From contig JAYYPW010000002.1 in NCBI GenBank assembly GCA_036128855.1, forward strand, positions 136,143-200,142: a stretch of DNA of 64,000 bases, written 5' to 3'. Both the position numbers and the translations under genes were made by a program. This document shows, one piece after another, positions 44,922-54,230 of the stretch. Position 1 is the stretch's first letter. Every line of letters begins with the position of its first letter. The DNA is from JAYYPW01 sp036128855. GTDB lineage: Bacteria > Pseudomonadota > Gammaproteobacteria > Comchoanobacterales > Comchoanobacteraceae. Below the pieces are notes generated by a model, which worked only from the letters and a program-made list of their open reading frames with translations, was not told where the DNA came from and did no database searches.

Positions 44922-46691
44922 TCATACCTTACGTTTTTTTCCACACATAAGTGCCTTATCCGAGTTATCACAAACCATTAATTCATCATTGATGTTTCTC
45001 TTAGTTACCTTAGGAGACATGAACTGCATGGATGACTGTGGCCTTAGCACACCCTTTTCAGTATTTTGTAGTTTTTTTGCACAGCCTGATAGTAACTTTA
45101 ATGCAGGACTATTCTGTAATGCCTTGACTTGTTTAATGAGCTCTTTACCAGCTGAGGTCAATTTCAAATAATCAAGTGCTGATTTATGTACCGTCGGAAT
45201 CGTAACATTTAGTCCCGAGAGAGTAATTTTACCTCGAAGAGTCCTATCCGCTATTAAGAGGTTTTGTCCATCAAGATTAGCAGCTAAATTATACAACGCC
45301 GATTCACCCTTACGATTACCTTTAGCTACAACAGCCTTTAATCCTGCTTCACTAATTTTATCTCGTAAATCAGAATTATTTATTAATATTTGTCGTCCTT
45401 CAGGTTGACTAGTTAAGTGAAATAGCGCTGATTCTCCTTCACGTACTCCTGAAGTAACAACGGCATTTAGTCCTTCTGCAGTTATTTTACCTCGTAGGTC
45501 CTCATCATCCATTAATATTTGCCGTCCTTCAGGTTGACAGGCTAAGTGTAAAAGCGCTGATTCACCTAAGGCTATGACAGCATTTAGTCCTTCTACAGTA
45601 ATTTTAGCTCGCAGATCAGGTGACCTTGATAATATAACTCTCCCTTCTGGGTAAGCAGCTAAATACCATAACGCCGAGAAACCTGCATAGTTTTCCCCTT
45701 CTACAACAGCATTCAGCCCTTCTTCGGTTATTTTACCCACTAACTCATCATTTTCAAGCAATAATTGTAGCCCATCAGATGAATTAGCTAAGTGATACAG
45801 CGCTGAAGAGCCTTTGAATTCCCCTTCAGATATCGCAGCATTTAACCCTTCTGCTCTAATATTAGCGACTAAATCATCGTCACATCGTAACAAATATCGC
45901 CCAGTAAACGTACTAGCTAAATAATAAAGAACTGACTTTCCTTTATGTTCACCTTCAACTATGACAGCATTTAATCCTTCTTTAGATATTTTAGCTAGCA
46001 AATCATCGTCGTCTAATAACATTTTTCGACCTAAGTCAGTGCTAGACAAGAAATACAGCACTGATTTCCCCTTATGTTTCCCTTCTGATATGACAGCATT
46101 TAATCCTTTTTTAGATATTTTAGCTCGTAGCTCATCGTCGTCTAATAACATTTGTCGACCTAAATCAGTGCTAGACAAGAAATACAGCACTGATTTTCCC
46201 TTATGTTTCCCTTCTGATATGACAGCATTTAATCCTTCTTCAGTAATTTTACCGCGAAAATCTCTATCATCTTTTAATAACCGTTGTCCTTCAGGAGTAC
46301 GAGCTAAATATGCTAACGATGACCTACCTTTACTGCCCCCATGTTTAATTACCATATTCAGATTAGCTTTAGTTATTTTACCCAGTAATACCTCATCATT
46401 AGATAGCATTAACACACCTTTTTTAAATCCACATAAACATGCCAGAGGCGTCATTCCTTTGAAGCGTCCCTTTTTGAGAACAACACCCAAAGAACTCTCA
46501 GTGATTGCGTCCCTTGCCATGGCAAAAATTTGATACAGTTTATCCTTGAGTTTTGCCTTAGCTGAATAAGAATTATCTTCTAATACTAGATTTTCTAATG
46601 ACTGTAAAAAAGCGCTTTTATTTTCAAAAATCAGCTTATTTCCTTGTTCTCGAGACACGTTCATAAAATTGTGAGAAAGAAGATTTTCCAT
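44922..46691 (-). CDS. protein of about eleven 43-residue tandem repeats
   Basis: A 589-residue protein built almost entirely of a 43-residue unit with consensus KITxEGLNAVIxEGxxKG, then SALYxLAxxxxGRxLLxxD and xLR. About eleven units run from near residue 57 to 540; one is shortened by four residues (GLNAVIALGESALLHLA). Two neighbouring units (46.02-46.25 kb) are almost identical in DNA, so duplication is recent. The GxSALYxLA part recalls ankyrin helices, but unit length and the LNAV strand do not fit, so this may be a distinct solenoid. No signal peptide is present. The C-terminal 50 residues are basic (CGKKRKV). Confidence 0.7.
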   Translation of the reverse strand: MENLLSHNFMNVSREQGNKLIFENKSAFLQSLENLVLEDNSYSAKAKLKDKLYQIFAMARDAITESSLGVVLKKGRFKGMTPLACLCGFKKGVLMLSNDEVLLGKITKANLNMVIKHGGSKGRSSLAYLARTPEGQRLLKDDRDFRGKITEEGLNAVISEGKHKGKSVLYFLSSTDLGRQMLLDDDELRAKISKKGLNAVISEGKHKGKSVLYFLSSTDLGRKMLLDDDDLLAKISKEGLNAVIVEGEHKGKSVLYYLASTFTGRYLLRCDDDLVANIRAEGLNAAISEGEFKGSSALYHLANSSDGLQLLLENDELVGKITEEGLNAVVEGENYAGFSALWYLAAYPEGRVILSRSPDLRAKITVEGLNAVIALGESALLHLACQPEGRQILMDDEDLRGKITAEGLNAVVTSGVREGESALFHLTSQPEGRQILINNSDLRDKISEAGLKAVVAKGNRKGESALYNLAANLDGQNLLIADRTLRGKITLSGLNVTIPTVHKSALDYLKLTSAGKELIKQVKALQNSPALKLLSGCAKKLQNTEKGVLRPQSSMQFMSPKVTKRNINDELMVCDNSDKALMCGKKRKV

Positions 46692-47006
46692 TACCTAATC
46701 CTATTATTTTTTTTATATATTATCATATATATAACAAATATTCAATGATATACTTAGTCACTCAACACCATACTCCACACTAGACACCTAAGATACAACC
46801 ACTTTGTAATCAGTCCAGATAAAATAAATGCTCTAAAATCTGTAGTTAACAATATGATGTTACAACTCAGTTCTGTTTAATAATGACAGATTTAACATCA
46901 ACATCAGCATTCACCGAGGTTAAACAATATAGGTGGCATGATAATTGGCAAGATTTATAAGTGAATTTTTCATGATTTATCTTATAGTAATTTTTTTTAT
47001 ATATCA

Positions 47007-47132
47007 TAACAAAACAGGCACCAACTTATAGTATTTGACCAGCGGTTCGAAGTTTTACACTCCTGGCATACTAAAATTATGGAGAATAAATCGAACAAAA
47101 TATCTCATCTATATCGATTCATATACTTTTTA
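47007..47132. repeat. dispersed repeat R1, copy b
   Basis: Partner of 44641-44772. Here it lies about 315 bases 5' of the 43-residue-repeat gene and directly beside R2b. Confidence 0.6.
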
Positions 47133-47163
47133 GCTAATACTAATTAACGGGTCAAGAGCTCAA

Positions 47164-47315
47164 GATTGTTGAATTTTCGCTTTGGTATAACCCTGGCTCA
47201 CTATGTTACCCAAAAAAACTATAAGGCAGTTATGGACAAATTATCACCATTTTCGACTGAGCTGCCAGCAATATCAGATTTTTTATAAGTTTGTGCTGAT
47301 TTTAATTTACCGCTC
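47164..47315. repeat. dispersed repeat R2, copy b
   Basis: Partner of 42610-42757. It lies 55 bases 3' of the large ankyrin gene. Confidence 0.6.
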
Positions 47316-47369
47316 AGTAGGAGTATAAATAATAATCCCAACGTTTACTGTACGCGCGAATTCTGTCAA

Positions 47370-50075
47370 CTATTGGCAAGAACAGCAAGGCCTCGTGGCT
47401 AGATGGTTTTCATTTTGGTATTGCCTAAATTGCTCAACAATATTTTCGCGGGCTTTAGACTCAGCAATCATTAATGCTGTATTGCCATATCTATTTTTAA
47501 TTTCGATATTGATATCACTTTCTCCAAGTAACTTAGCTACAACTGCTTCATCTCCATATAAGCTCGCATACATAAGCGCTGTATAACCATGATGATCGGG
47601 TAAGTTGATATCAGCTCCTGCAACAATCAGCCTCTCTACTAACGCTATCTGTGTATATTCACTAGCATACATCAGTGCTGTTTTGCCTATACTATTCTGG
47701 GCGTCAATTTTAGCCCCCGCCACAATCAACTTTTCTATAACAGCTCTATGAGCTTTTATCATTGCTATATCATCATGCTCTGCATGGATCTCAACCCCAC
47801 ACCAAGCTTTTACTATCGGATAATTTTTACAGGACCACATAAGTGCTGTATCGCCATCAGCATTCTGGAAGTCAATATCGGCCCCTGCATTAATCAGTAT
47901 GTCTACTAGCGCTTCCTGTCCCATACAACTTGCTATTATTAATGGTGTATCACGATGATTATTATAAATATTGACATCTAATCCTGTTGTGATCAGAAGC
48001 TTCACTACAGCTTCGTGTCCTTCCTTCGAAGCTAGTATCAGTGCTGTGTTATCATATTTGTTTTTCATATCGACATCGATATTAGCTACCTTTATTAGCT
48101 TGCTTACAACCGCTTCATCCCCTTGCTTAGAAGCCAGTGTCAGTGCAGTGTCACCATTGTTATTTTTGACATTGACATCCGGTTTTGCTGTGATCAGAAG
48201 CTTCACTGTAGCTTCGTGTCCTTCCTTCGAAGCAAGTATCAGTGCTGTGTTACCATATTTGTTTTTCATATCGACATCGATATTAGCTACCTTTATTAGC
48301 TTGCTTACAACCGCTTCATGCCCTTGCTTAGAAGCCAGTGTCAGTGCTGTGTCACCATTGTTATTTTTGGCGTTGACATCAGAGATTACTTTAATCAGCT
48401 GTTCTACAACCGCTACATGCCCTTGCTCAGAAGCAAGTGTCAGTGCTGTGTTACCATCATTGTTCTCCACAGGAACATCTGATCCTATTGAAATCAGAAA
48501 CTTCACTGTAGCTTCGTGTCCTTGCTCAGAAGCACGTATCAATGCTGTGTTACCGTCATTATTTTTGACATTGATATCCGGTTTTGCTGCGATCAGAAGC
48601 TTCACTACAGCTTCGTGTCCTTGCTCAGAAGCAATCGTCAGTGCTGTGTTACCATTACGATCTTTAGCGTTGAAATCGGAACCAGCCTCAATCAGCTGCT
48701 GTACTATAGCTTCGTATCCACAATAGGAAGCAATCGTCAGTGCAGATTGACCAAACACATTGTAAGTAGTAGCCTTGATCGATGCCCCTGCTTTGATCAG
48801 TTGACCCACAACCTCCCCATGCGAATTAGCAACCGCATTCATTATTGCTGTTCTACCATATTTACACTCTACATCGAGCTCTGTCCCTAGTGCAATCAGC
48901 TTTGCTACAATGGCGCTGTGCCCTTTAATACTCGCACCCATTAGTGGTGTTTGACCAAAACCACCCTTAGCGTTAATATTTGCCCCTACTTCAATCAGTT
49001 GATACACAAGATTTTCATCGCCAAGATAGCATGCATAGATCAAAGCTTCATTTTGCAGCAGTTGATTATTATCTAAGATAGACATACATGTCTTGATAAT
49101 ATCTAAATCGCCTTTTTCTAAAGCATTCATGTTCATGTGCACCCACAATCTACCATCTTTAAATTCATGGTTTTGAAAAGAGGCTAAACTGGCTTTTAGC
49201 AAGCCAAATGAGGAGATATTTACTGCTTCTTTGACTATCGATAATTTATCTTCTTCAGTCATATCGCCAACTTGACTCTCCAATAGATACATCATCATCG
49301 CTACATTAGCTGAACGCAAAATGCTTGGATATCGCGGTTTAAATAAACTTGGAGAACTACTCATTTGATCTTGAGCCATGACTCGTCTGCATAATAACTC
49401 TAATTGATCCTTGGATTGATAGCAGTTGGGATTAAAAAAAGTAAGACTGTATTTATCCTGTAGATATGTCTTTAAATTTTCATAACCATCTTGACCTCCC
49501 GCAAAATTACTCCAACTATTATCTCTCATCTCCCTAAGGCTTTTGAGGAAACGAATTGATAGTGGTATCAATACTTTGTTCTTAGTATGGAATTTCCCCA
49601 ATGCTTTATTTTCATCACTCCACGGCAGCTCAAGCTCTAGATTTGTTATTGCTGCGCCCACTTCATCTTTTAATTTAAGCTCTTCATCATGAACTATAGC
49701 GTTAACTACACAGTCAATTGCCTGGCTTCTTCTTTCTCTTACCTGTTCATCACGAAATTGCAGTTTATCATCAAGCTCATATACAGTGGATAGAGTGTAT
49801 TCATTGATTTTCTCTTGTCGCCCTTCTGTCTTCAAGGGTGATACATTAGGTTCAACTGGTAGCTGATTAGATTGAAAATGCGTTTTTTTATCGGATCTAT
49901 CAGCCTCTGCTCGTACTTCAACCTCAGAAACAAGATCATGTACAGTTGTCTCTAACGCAATTCTTTTATCCGTTCTATATATCTCTGAACGTAGCTCAAT
50001 CATCTGCTTAGCTTGTTTCCACCGCTGTTGCCATTTTTCAATTTGTTCTAAGGTTGGTAAATTTAGATAAGTCAT
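47370..50075 (-). CDS. large ankyrin-repeat protein (about 17 repeats)
   Basis: A 901-residue protein. The N-terminal 330 residues are charged and helical without recognised motifs. From about 340 to 885 there are some 17 ankyrin repeats of 33-34 residues (NGNTALTIASEQGHEAVV and variants), a long continuous binding solenoid. No signal peptide or membrane helix is present. Within the array two repeats (67 residues) have been duplicated almost exactly. The C-terminus ends with a cysteine-rich RPCCSCQ. A host-directed effector role is plausible but not shown. Confidence 0.85.
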   Translation of the reverse strand: MTYLNLPTLEQIEKWQQRWKQAKQMIELRSEIYRTDKRIALETTVHDLVSEVEVRAEADRSDKKTHFQSNQLPVEPNVSPLKTEGRQEKINEYTLSTVYELDDKLQFRDEQVRERRSQAIDCVVNAIVHDEELKLKDEVGAAITNLELELPWSDENKALGKFHTKNKVLIPLSIRFLKSLREMRDNSWSNFAGGQDGYENLKTYLQDKYSLTFFNPNCYQSKDQLELLCRRVMAQDQMSSSPSLFKPRYPSILRSANVAMMMYLLESQVGDMTEEDKLSIVKEAVNISSFGLLKASLASFQNHEFKDGRLWVHMNMNALEKGDLDIIKTCMSILDNNQLLQNEALIYACYLGDENLVYQLIEVGANINAKGGFGQTPLMGASIKGHSAIVAKLIALGTELDVECKYGRTAIMNAVANSHGEVVGQLIKAGASIKATTYNVFGQSALTIASYCGYEAIVQQLIEAGSDFNAKDRNGNTALTIASEQGHEAVVKLLIAAKPDINVKNNDGNTALIRASEQGHEATVKFLISIGSDVPVENNDGNTALTLASEQGHVAVVEQLIKVISDVNAKNNNGDTALTLASKQGHEAVVSKLIKVANIDVDMKNKYGNTALILASKEGHEATVKLLITAKPDVNVKNNNGDTALTLASKQGDEAVVSKLIKVANIDVDMKNKYDNTALILASKEGHEAVVKLLITTGLDVNIYNNHRDTPLIIASCMGQEALVDILINAGADIDFQNADGDTALMWSCKNYPIVKAWCGVEIHAEHDDIAMIKAHRAVIEKLIVAGAKIDAQNSIGKTALMYASEYTQIALVERLIVAGADINLPDHHGYTALMYASLYGDEAVVAKLLGESDINIEIKNRYGNTALMIAESKARENIVEQFRQYQNENHLATRPCCSCQ
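47991..48392. repeat. 201-base tandem duplication inside the ankyrin array
   Basis: Two near-identical copies starting at 47991 and 48192 encode two ankyrin repeats each (ANIDVDMKNKY, NTALILASKEGHEA, NVKNNNGDTALTLASKQG). The few differences are point changes, which indicates recent unequal crossing-over. Confidence 0.75.
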
Positions 50076-50229
50076 GACGTATCATATCATTATTTATCTA
50101 CTATAGTATCACAACCGTCTCCAATGTCTATTGGGCTTGTCCTTATGTAGATAAGCGCAGGCACGCACTATTATACTTAATGCTTCAATATTCATAGCAT
50201 ATATCTCAACCCCTTAGAAAGCTTTATGA

Positions 50230-51621
50230 TTATGGTGAAAATTTATTCGTATTTTTCATAGCAGGTTTTTGGGGGTTATCTCCAGAATTGCTTTGTTGCT
50301 CATGAGATTTAGTGCTAATTTTGTCCATATCAAAATTGAGATTTTCGAGTATCTGGCCAAATTTATGCTTTCTTTTCTTTCTAATTCCTTCTTGATAGCG
50401 CTTGTATTGGGCATCAATAGTACTCTTAATAGCCTTTACCTGTTCATTGTCTGCCTCTTTGTTACAAATATGATCAACACATTTTACAAATTCTTGGTTA
50501 CTACTAATAGACTTAGCTGCTTTTTTAAGTTTTTCTATAGCTGAAGGATTATTGTGTACTTCTGCTACCTGTTCATATAGATCAATCAGTTGGATTTGTT
50601 CTTCCCAGTTTTCGACTTTGTCAACGTTTACACTTTTCATATATAGCTCAGCTGCGCTGGTGGTGAATTCTTTTACTTCAATCCTGGTATTAAAACGCGC
50701 ACTTTTTTTGGATTGATATGCCGAGCTTAATTTCTCATTATAAGAACCAGTATCGTCATTAATTTTTTCTCGTTCTTCACCCAAACCGTCCTTTCTAGGT
50801 GTACTTATTGATGATTGTAAATTGGCTAGTGCAAGATCTTGACCAAGATAAGATAGATCAGATTTAAACCTTTCTTTTAAGATAGCAAGGTATGTTTGTT
50901 TATCTTTCACGTCACTTCTCAACTCGATAGTATCTGGTATCTGAATTAGTGCTAAATTTACTTTTTTTAAATTTGCTATATTTTCTGTAATATCATACTT
51001 GAGGTTTTTTTTGGCCGTAAGAACTTTTATCTTCTTCTCTTTTAGCTTTTTCTCAGCTTCCGGTTCTGCTTTATATAAATCAGGTTGTGCAATTTCAATT
51101 CTATAAGGCACAATATATCCTCCTGTCACAGCATATAAAACAGACTTTACTGCTAAAAAAATACTATAGAAAATCATAATTATGGTTGGGATTTCCTCAT
51201 ATGGAAAATCACCATTATATATAGTTTTAAGTTTATCTAACCTAGCTTTTTCATACTCCTTACTTATGCTTTCTATGGTTTTTTTATATTTCTTATAAGC
51301 GTTTAGTTTCTCAGTTTCTCTACTTATTTTAGAAAGATTTACATCGGATAAGTATTTTTTTGATTTTAATCCTGTTTCGAATTTTTCTTTATCTAATTCT
51401 GACAATTCATTCGAGCTTAATTTCTCATTATAAAAATCAATTTCGTTATTAATTTCTTTTTGCTCTTTTCTCAAATCATCGATTTCATCTATTCTTTTTT
51501 CACCTGTTATATTGCCTAACTTTTCATCAAGAACTGTTAGCCTCAGGATTTCTTCTGATAAAGAAGATGTAATGAGTTTTCGTATCTCTTCATTTTTAAG
51601 GGTGATTGTATTTAGCTTCAT
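50230..51621 (-). CDS. hypothetical coiled-coil protein with one membrane segment
   Basis: A 463-residue, Lys/Glu-rich protein. Residues 1-140 and 190-440 are predicted long coiled coils; a single hydrophobic segment (about 146-170, TIIMIFYSIFLAVKSVLYAV) breaks them. The C-terminus is basic and polar. I recognise no family. The phrase YNEKLSS occurs twice, about 245 residues apart, a hint of internal duplication. It lies 32 bases downstream of a small unknown gene on the same strand, so the two may form an operon. Confidence 0.6.
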   Translation of the reverse strand: MKLNTITLKNEEIRKLITSSLSEEILRLTVLDEKLGNITGEKRIDEIDDLRKEQKEINNEIDFYNEKLSSNELSELDKEKFETGLKSKKYLSDVNLSKISRETEKLNAYKKYKKTIESISKEYEKARLDKLKTIYNGDFPYEEIPTIIMIFYSIFLAVKSVLYAVTGGYIVPYRIEIAQPDLYKAEPEAEKKLKEKKIKVLTAKKNLKYDITENIANLKKVNLALIQIPDTIELRSDVKDKQTYLAILKERFKSDLSYLGQDLALANLQSSISTPRKDGLGEEREKINDDTGSYNEKLSSAYQSKKSARFNTRIEVKEFTTSAAELYMKSVNVDKVENWEEQIQLIDLYEQVAEVHNNPSAIEKLKKAAKSISSNQEFVKCVDHICNKEADNEQVKAIKSTIDAQYKRYQEGIRKKRKHKFGQILENLNFDMDKISTKSHEQQSNSGDNPQKPAMKNTNKFSP

Positions 51622-51653
51622 ATTACTTTTCCGATCTATCTAATTATCCTCTA

Positions 51654-51992
51654 CTAGCTCTCACCAAGACTTTGGGGTCCTCTAGATTTAACTGGCTCGG
51701 GCATAGTATTTGCACTAGCGCTATTTTGAATTGTTACTTGATATCCTGATGTACTTTTCGCTTGCATTTGTAACAAGTTTACGTAGCTATATACGGATAA
51801 TATTCTACTAGAATTAGAAGTTATTGCTGATGTTGGTGCTACAGATTTAACCTTAGTTACCTGAGGTGGTTTAGTCTTTTCACTGGAGCCTGTAGGATGT
51901 TGATATTTTAACTCGCCATTGCCTATCTTGATGCAACTTTCTTTAAGCTCTGAAAATATTGCTTGCACTTGGTTAAATAATCCATTTTTCAT
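51654..51992 (-). CDS. small hypothetical Ser/Pro-rich protein
   Basis: A 112-residue protein without membrane segment or known motif; basic and rich in Ser, Thr and Pro after residue 30. It lies just upstream of the coiled-coil protein on the same strand. The 298 bases before it hold nothing I recognise. Function unknown. Confidence 0.45.
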   Translation of the reverse strand: MKNGLFNQVQAIFSELKESCIKIGNGELKYQHPTGSSEKTKPPQVTKVKSVAPTSAITSNSSRILSVYSYVNLLQMQAKSTSGYQVTIQNSASANTMPEPVKSRGPQSLGES

Positions 51993-52290
51993 AGTAATAG
52001 TTTCTTATGAAGTTTTATTATATTAATATATAGTGCACTTGTAATTTTTTTCATAAATTATATTATTTATAGAAATTATTTAAATATCCAGTCTATGTTT
52101 ATTTAGATACGCTGAGTGTATAGTGTATTGAAAAAAATATGCTACAAGCGTTGGTAAAAGAAGCCCACTTCGAACTCAAACACTAGTCGTCCAGAGTGAT
52201 CAAAGCACACAAGTTAATTCTTAAACAATCTCTCATAGTAGATAACTACCTAACATAAGGTATGTTATACTTAAAAAAAAAGTTATCCAA

Positions 52291-53634
52291 ATGAACAGAC
52301 TAGACTATACACCTAATCACTCTCATACCCTACCCACTGGCATAACAACCATTACAAAATCCATGCTAAATGCAGTCAAAGACCAAAAGCAGATTACACA
52401 CGTAATCATTCCCCAGGGTGTGACTAGTATTGATGAAAAAGCATTTTTTCACTGCTCTAGACTTACCTCTATCACTATACCTGATAGCGTTACTTCAATA
52501 GGAAAACAAGCATTCTACTTCTGCACTGGCCTTACCTCTATCACTATACCTGATAGCGTGACAAGAATAGAGCAAAGCACCTTTGAGTACTGTAGCAGTC
52601 TAGTTAGTATATCTCTTCCAGATAATATTCATACCATAAGCAAATTTGCATTTAAATATTGCTCTAATCTTACGTCCATCAACATACCTACCAACTTGCA
52701 TACCATATGCTCCGAGGCATTTGCCGGCACCCCTATAAGTAAGATAACCATACCCCATAATGTTACAAATATTGAGCGAGGCGCATTTAGAGAGTGCTTA
52801 TCCTTAACTTCATGCAACATCCCTGATAACATCACCACTCTCTCCCCCTACCTATTCGAGAACTGCTCCAAGCTTGAGAAAATACATCTTCCCAAGCACA
52901 TTACGAGTATTAAAGAATATGCATTCGCAAACTGCTCAAACCTTACTTATTTCACCATTCCTGATAGCGTCACAGAAATTAAACCCAAAGCATTCCAAAA
53001 CTGTAAAAGACTAAAACTTATCATCCTACCTAACGATCTAAAAAACAAAGATATTAACTACTGGTCTGATCGTGGCATTAATAAAGATAAGATCCAGTTA
53101 ATTGACTCCCAAACTATATCTATCTGGGCCAAAGATAAAAAACTCAGCAACACCAGTTGCTGTCATGAACTTACTATTCTCTATCAATTACAAAACGATA
53201 ATAAGTTTAACCCTTCTTGGCCAGAGCTTGGTAAACTAGCACCAAACTTACTAATGAACGACTTACTAGAGGTCTTACCTGAAGAGAAGATAGACATAGT
53301 ATTACCTAAAGTATATAAAAATCTACCCATCAATCTAAGTTTGGAAAACCATTCTCTTTTCAGCGTTACACTAGAAAAATCTAGACAAGAAGAAAAAACA
53401 GACCATCTCATAAAAAACGGTTTCAAAGCGTATAAAAACCCAGAAAACCCGACACAAACACTACAACTAAGAGAAGTAAGCCCTGCAGTATCAAGCGCTA
53501 TACTAAAATGGCTAACCATAAAAGAAGTGGCAACTTATCTTGATGCAAAGGCATCATCAGAAATCAAAGACACAGATTGTTCAAAAGATCGTTATTTAAC
53601 AACGTGTCAAACTAGACCTGTAATGCAAGGGTAA
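52291..53634 (+). CDS. BspA-type leucine-rich repeat protein
   Basis: A 447-residue protein with about nine LRR_5 (BspA/Treponema-type) repeats of 23 residues from about 38 to 260, for example LTSITIPDSVTSIGKQAF. The C-terminal 190 residues are helical with no recognised motif (DLLEVLPEEKIDIVLPKV). There is no signal peptide. LRR_5 proteins mediate protein binding and occur in secreted proteins of parasites and symbionts. A truncated copy of the N-terminus follows 130 bases downstream. Confidence 0.8.
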   Translation: MNRLDYTPNHSHTLPTGITTITKSMLNAVKDQKQITHVIIPQGVTSIDEKAFFHCSRLTSITIPDSVTSIGKQAFYFCTGLTSITIPDSVTRIEQSTFEYCSSLVSISLPDNIHTISKFAFKYCSNLTSINIPTNLHTICSEAFAGTPISKITIPHNVTNIERGAFRECLSLTSCNIPDNITTLSPYLFENCSKLEKIHLPKHITSIKEYAFANCSNLTYFTIPDSVTEIKPKAFQNCKRLKLIILPNDLKNKDINYWSDRGINKDKIQLIDSQTISIWAKDKKLSNTSCCHELTILYQLQNDNKFNPSWPELGKLAPNLLMNDLLEVLPEEKIDIVLPKVYKNLPINLSLENHSLFSVTLEKSRQEEKTDHLIKNGFKAYKNPENPTQTLQLREVSPAVSSAILKWLTIKEVATYLDAKASSEIKDTDCSKDRYLTTCQTRPVMQG

Positions 53635-53765
53635 TAGGTTAAATCGTCTTATAAGCCAGTGAAAAGACACTATAACTTGTATAACGGACCACTATCTAGC
53701 ACTGCAAAAAAGGCTAAAATAAACAAAAAAACCTGCTATTATAAAAAAAATCAGCAAAATAAAAC

Positions 53766-54023
53766 ATGGACAAGCTAGACCACACATACACGCTACCAAC
53801 TGACATCACAACCGTTATAAACGAAATACTAGATGAAGTGAGATACCAAGATCATATTAAACATATAATTATTCCTCAGGGTGTCACTAGTATTAAAAAA
53901 GGAGCATTCTTCAAGTGCACAAGCCTTACCTCTGTCGTCATCCCAAATAGGGTTACCAGAATTTATCAACGTGCATTTTTAATCTACCCTAGACAAAGAT
54001 CTATAATATATGGCAGCAACTGA
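53766..54023 (+). pseudogene. truncated copy of the LRR protein
   Basis: 85 codons that repeat the N-terminus of the gene upstream: MDKLDHTYTLPTDITT against MNRLDYTPNHSHTLPTGITT, then IIPQGVTSI, AFFKCTSLTS. After fewer than two LRR units the frame ends in an unrelated tail. It is probably a decayed tandem duplicate, though a short product could still be made. Confidence 0.7.
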
Positions 54024-54213
54024 ACATTTCATCAACATGCAAAAATTGCAAACCTAAGTGTGCCTACTTTAGACAACCACGCAAGTACTAGTTACTAATG
54101 AGATACAGAAATGAAAGCTACGGATAGTATTTATAGTATAACGAAAATCAATCCGAAAATTTATTAAGATAGAGTTTAAATTTGTAAAAGCTTGTGTTAA
54201 TTTAGCCAGATTG

Positions 54214-54219
54214 TATATT
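54214..54219 (+). promoter_or_regulatory. -10 box of the exported protein gene at 54.2 kb
   Basis: TATATT at 54214-54219, with TTGTGT at 54192-54197 (16-base spacing). The ATG follows only 12 bases after the -10, so the leader would be very short. Confidence 0.4.
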
Positions 54220-54230
54220 TTAGTTACCTC

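Larger units (their letters stand above)
46692..47369. other. intergenic stretch holding repeats R1b and R2b
   Basis: About 680 bases between two accessory genes on the minus strand. It holds R1b (47007-47132) and R2b (47164-47315) side by side and otherwise AT-rich sequence with no gene. Confidence 0.5.

Noticed and set aside
45961..46533. 190-codon plus-strand frame opposite the 43-residue-repeat gene
   Set aside because: Antisense shadow of repeated codons, low-complexity Ser/Asn/Pro content, no ribosome-binding site.
47971..48726. Long open frame (251 codons) on the plus strand opposite the large ankyrin gene
   Set aside because: It is the antisense shadow of the repeat array; its own repeats mirror the ankyrin periodicity, and no start signal is seen.
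45961..48726. Regularly spaced repeats suspected as a CRISPR array
   Set aside because: The repeat periods (129 and about 100-201 bases) are coding repeats translated as solenoid units without unique spacers.
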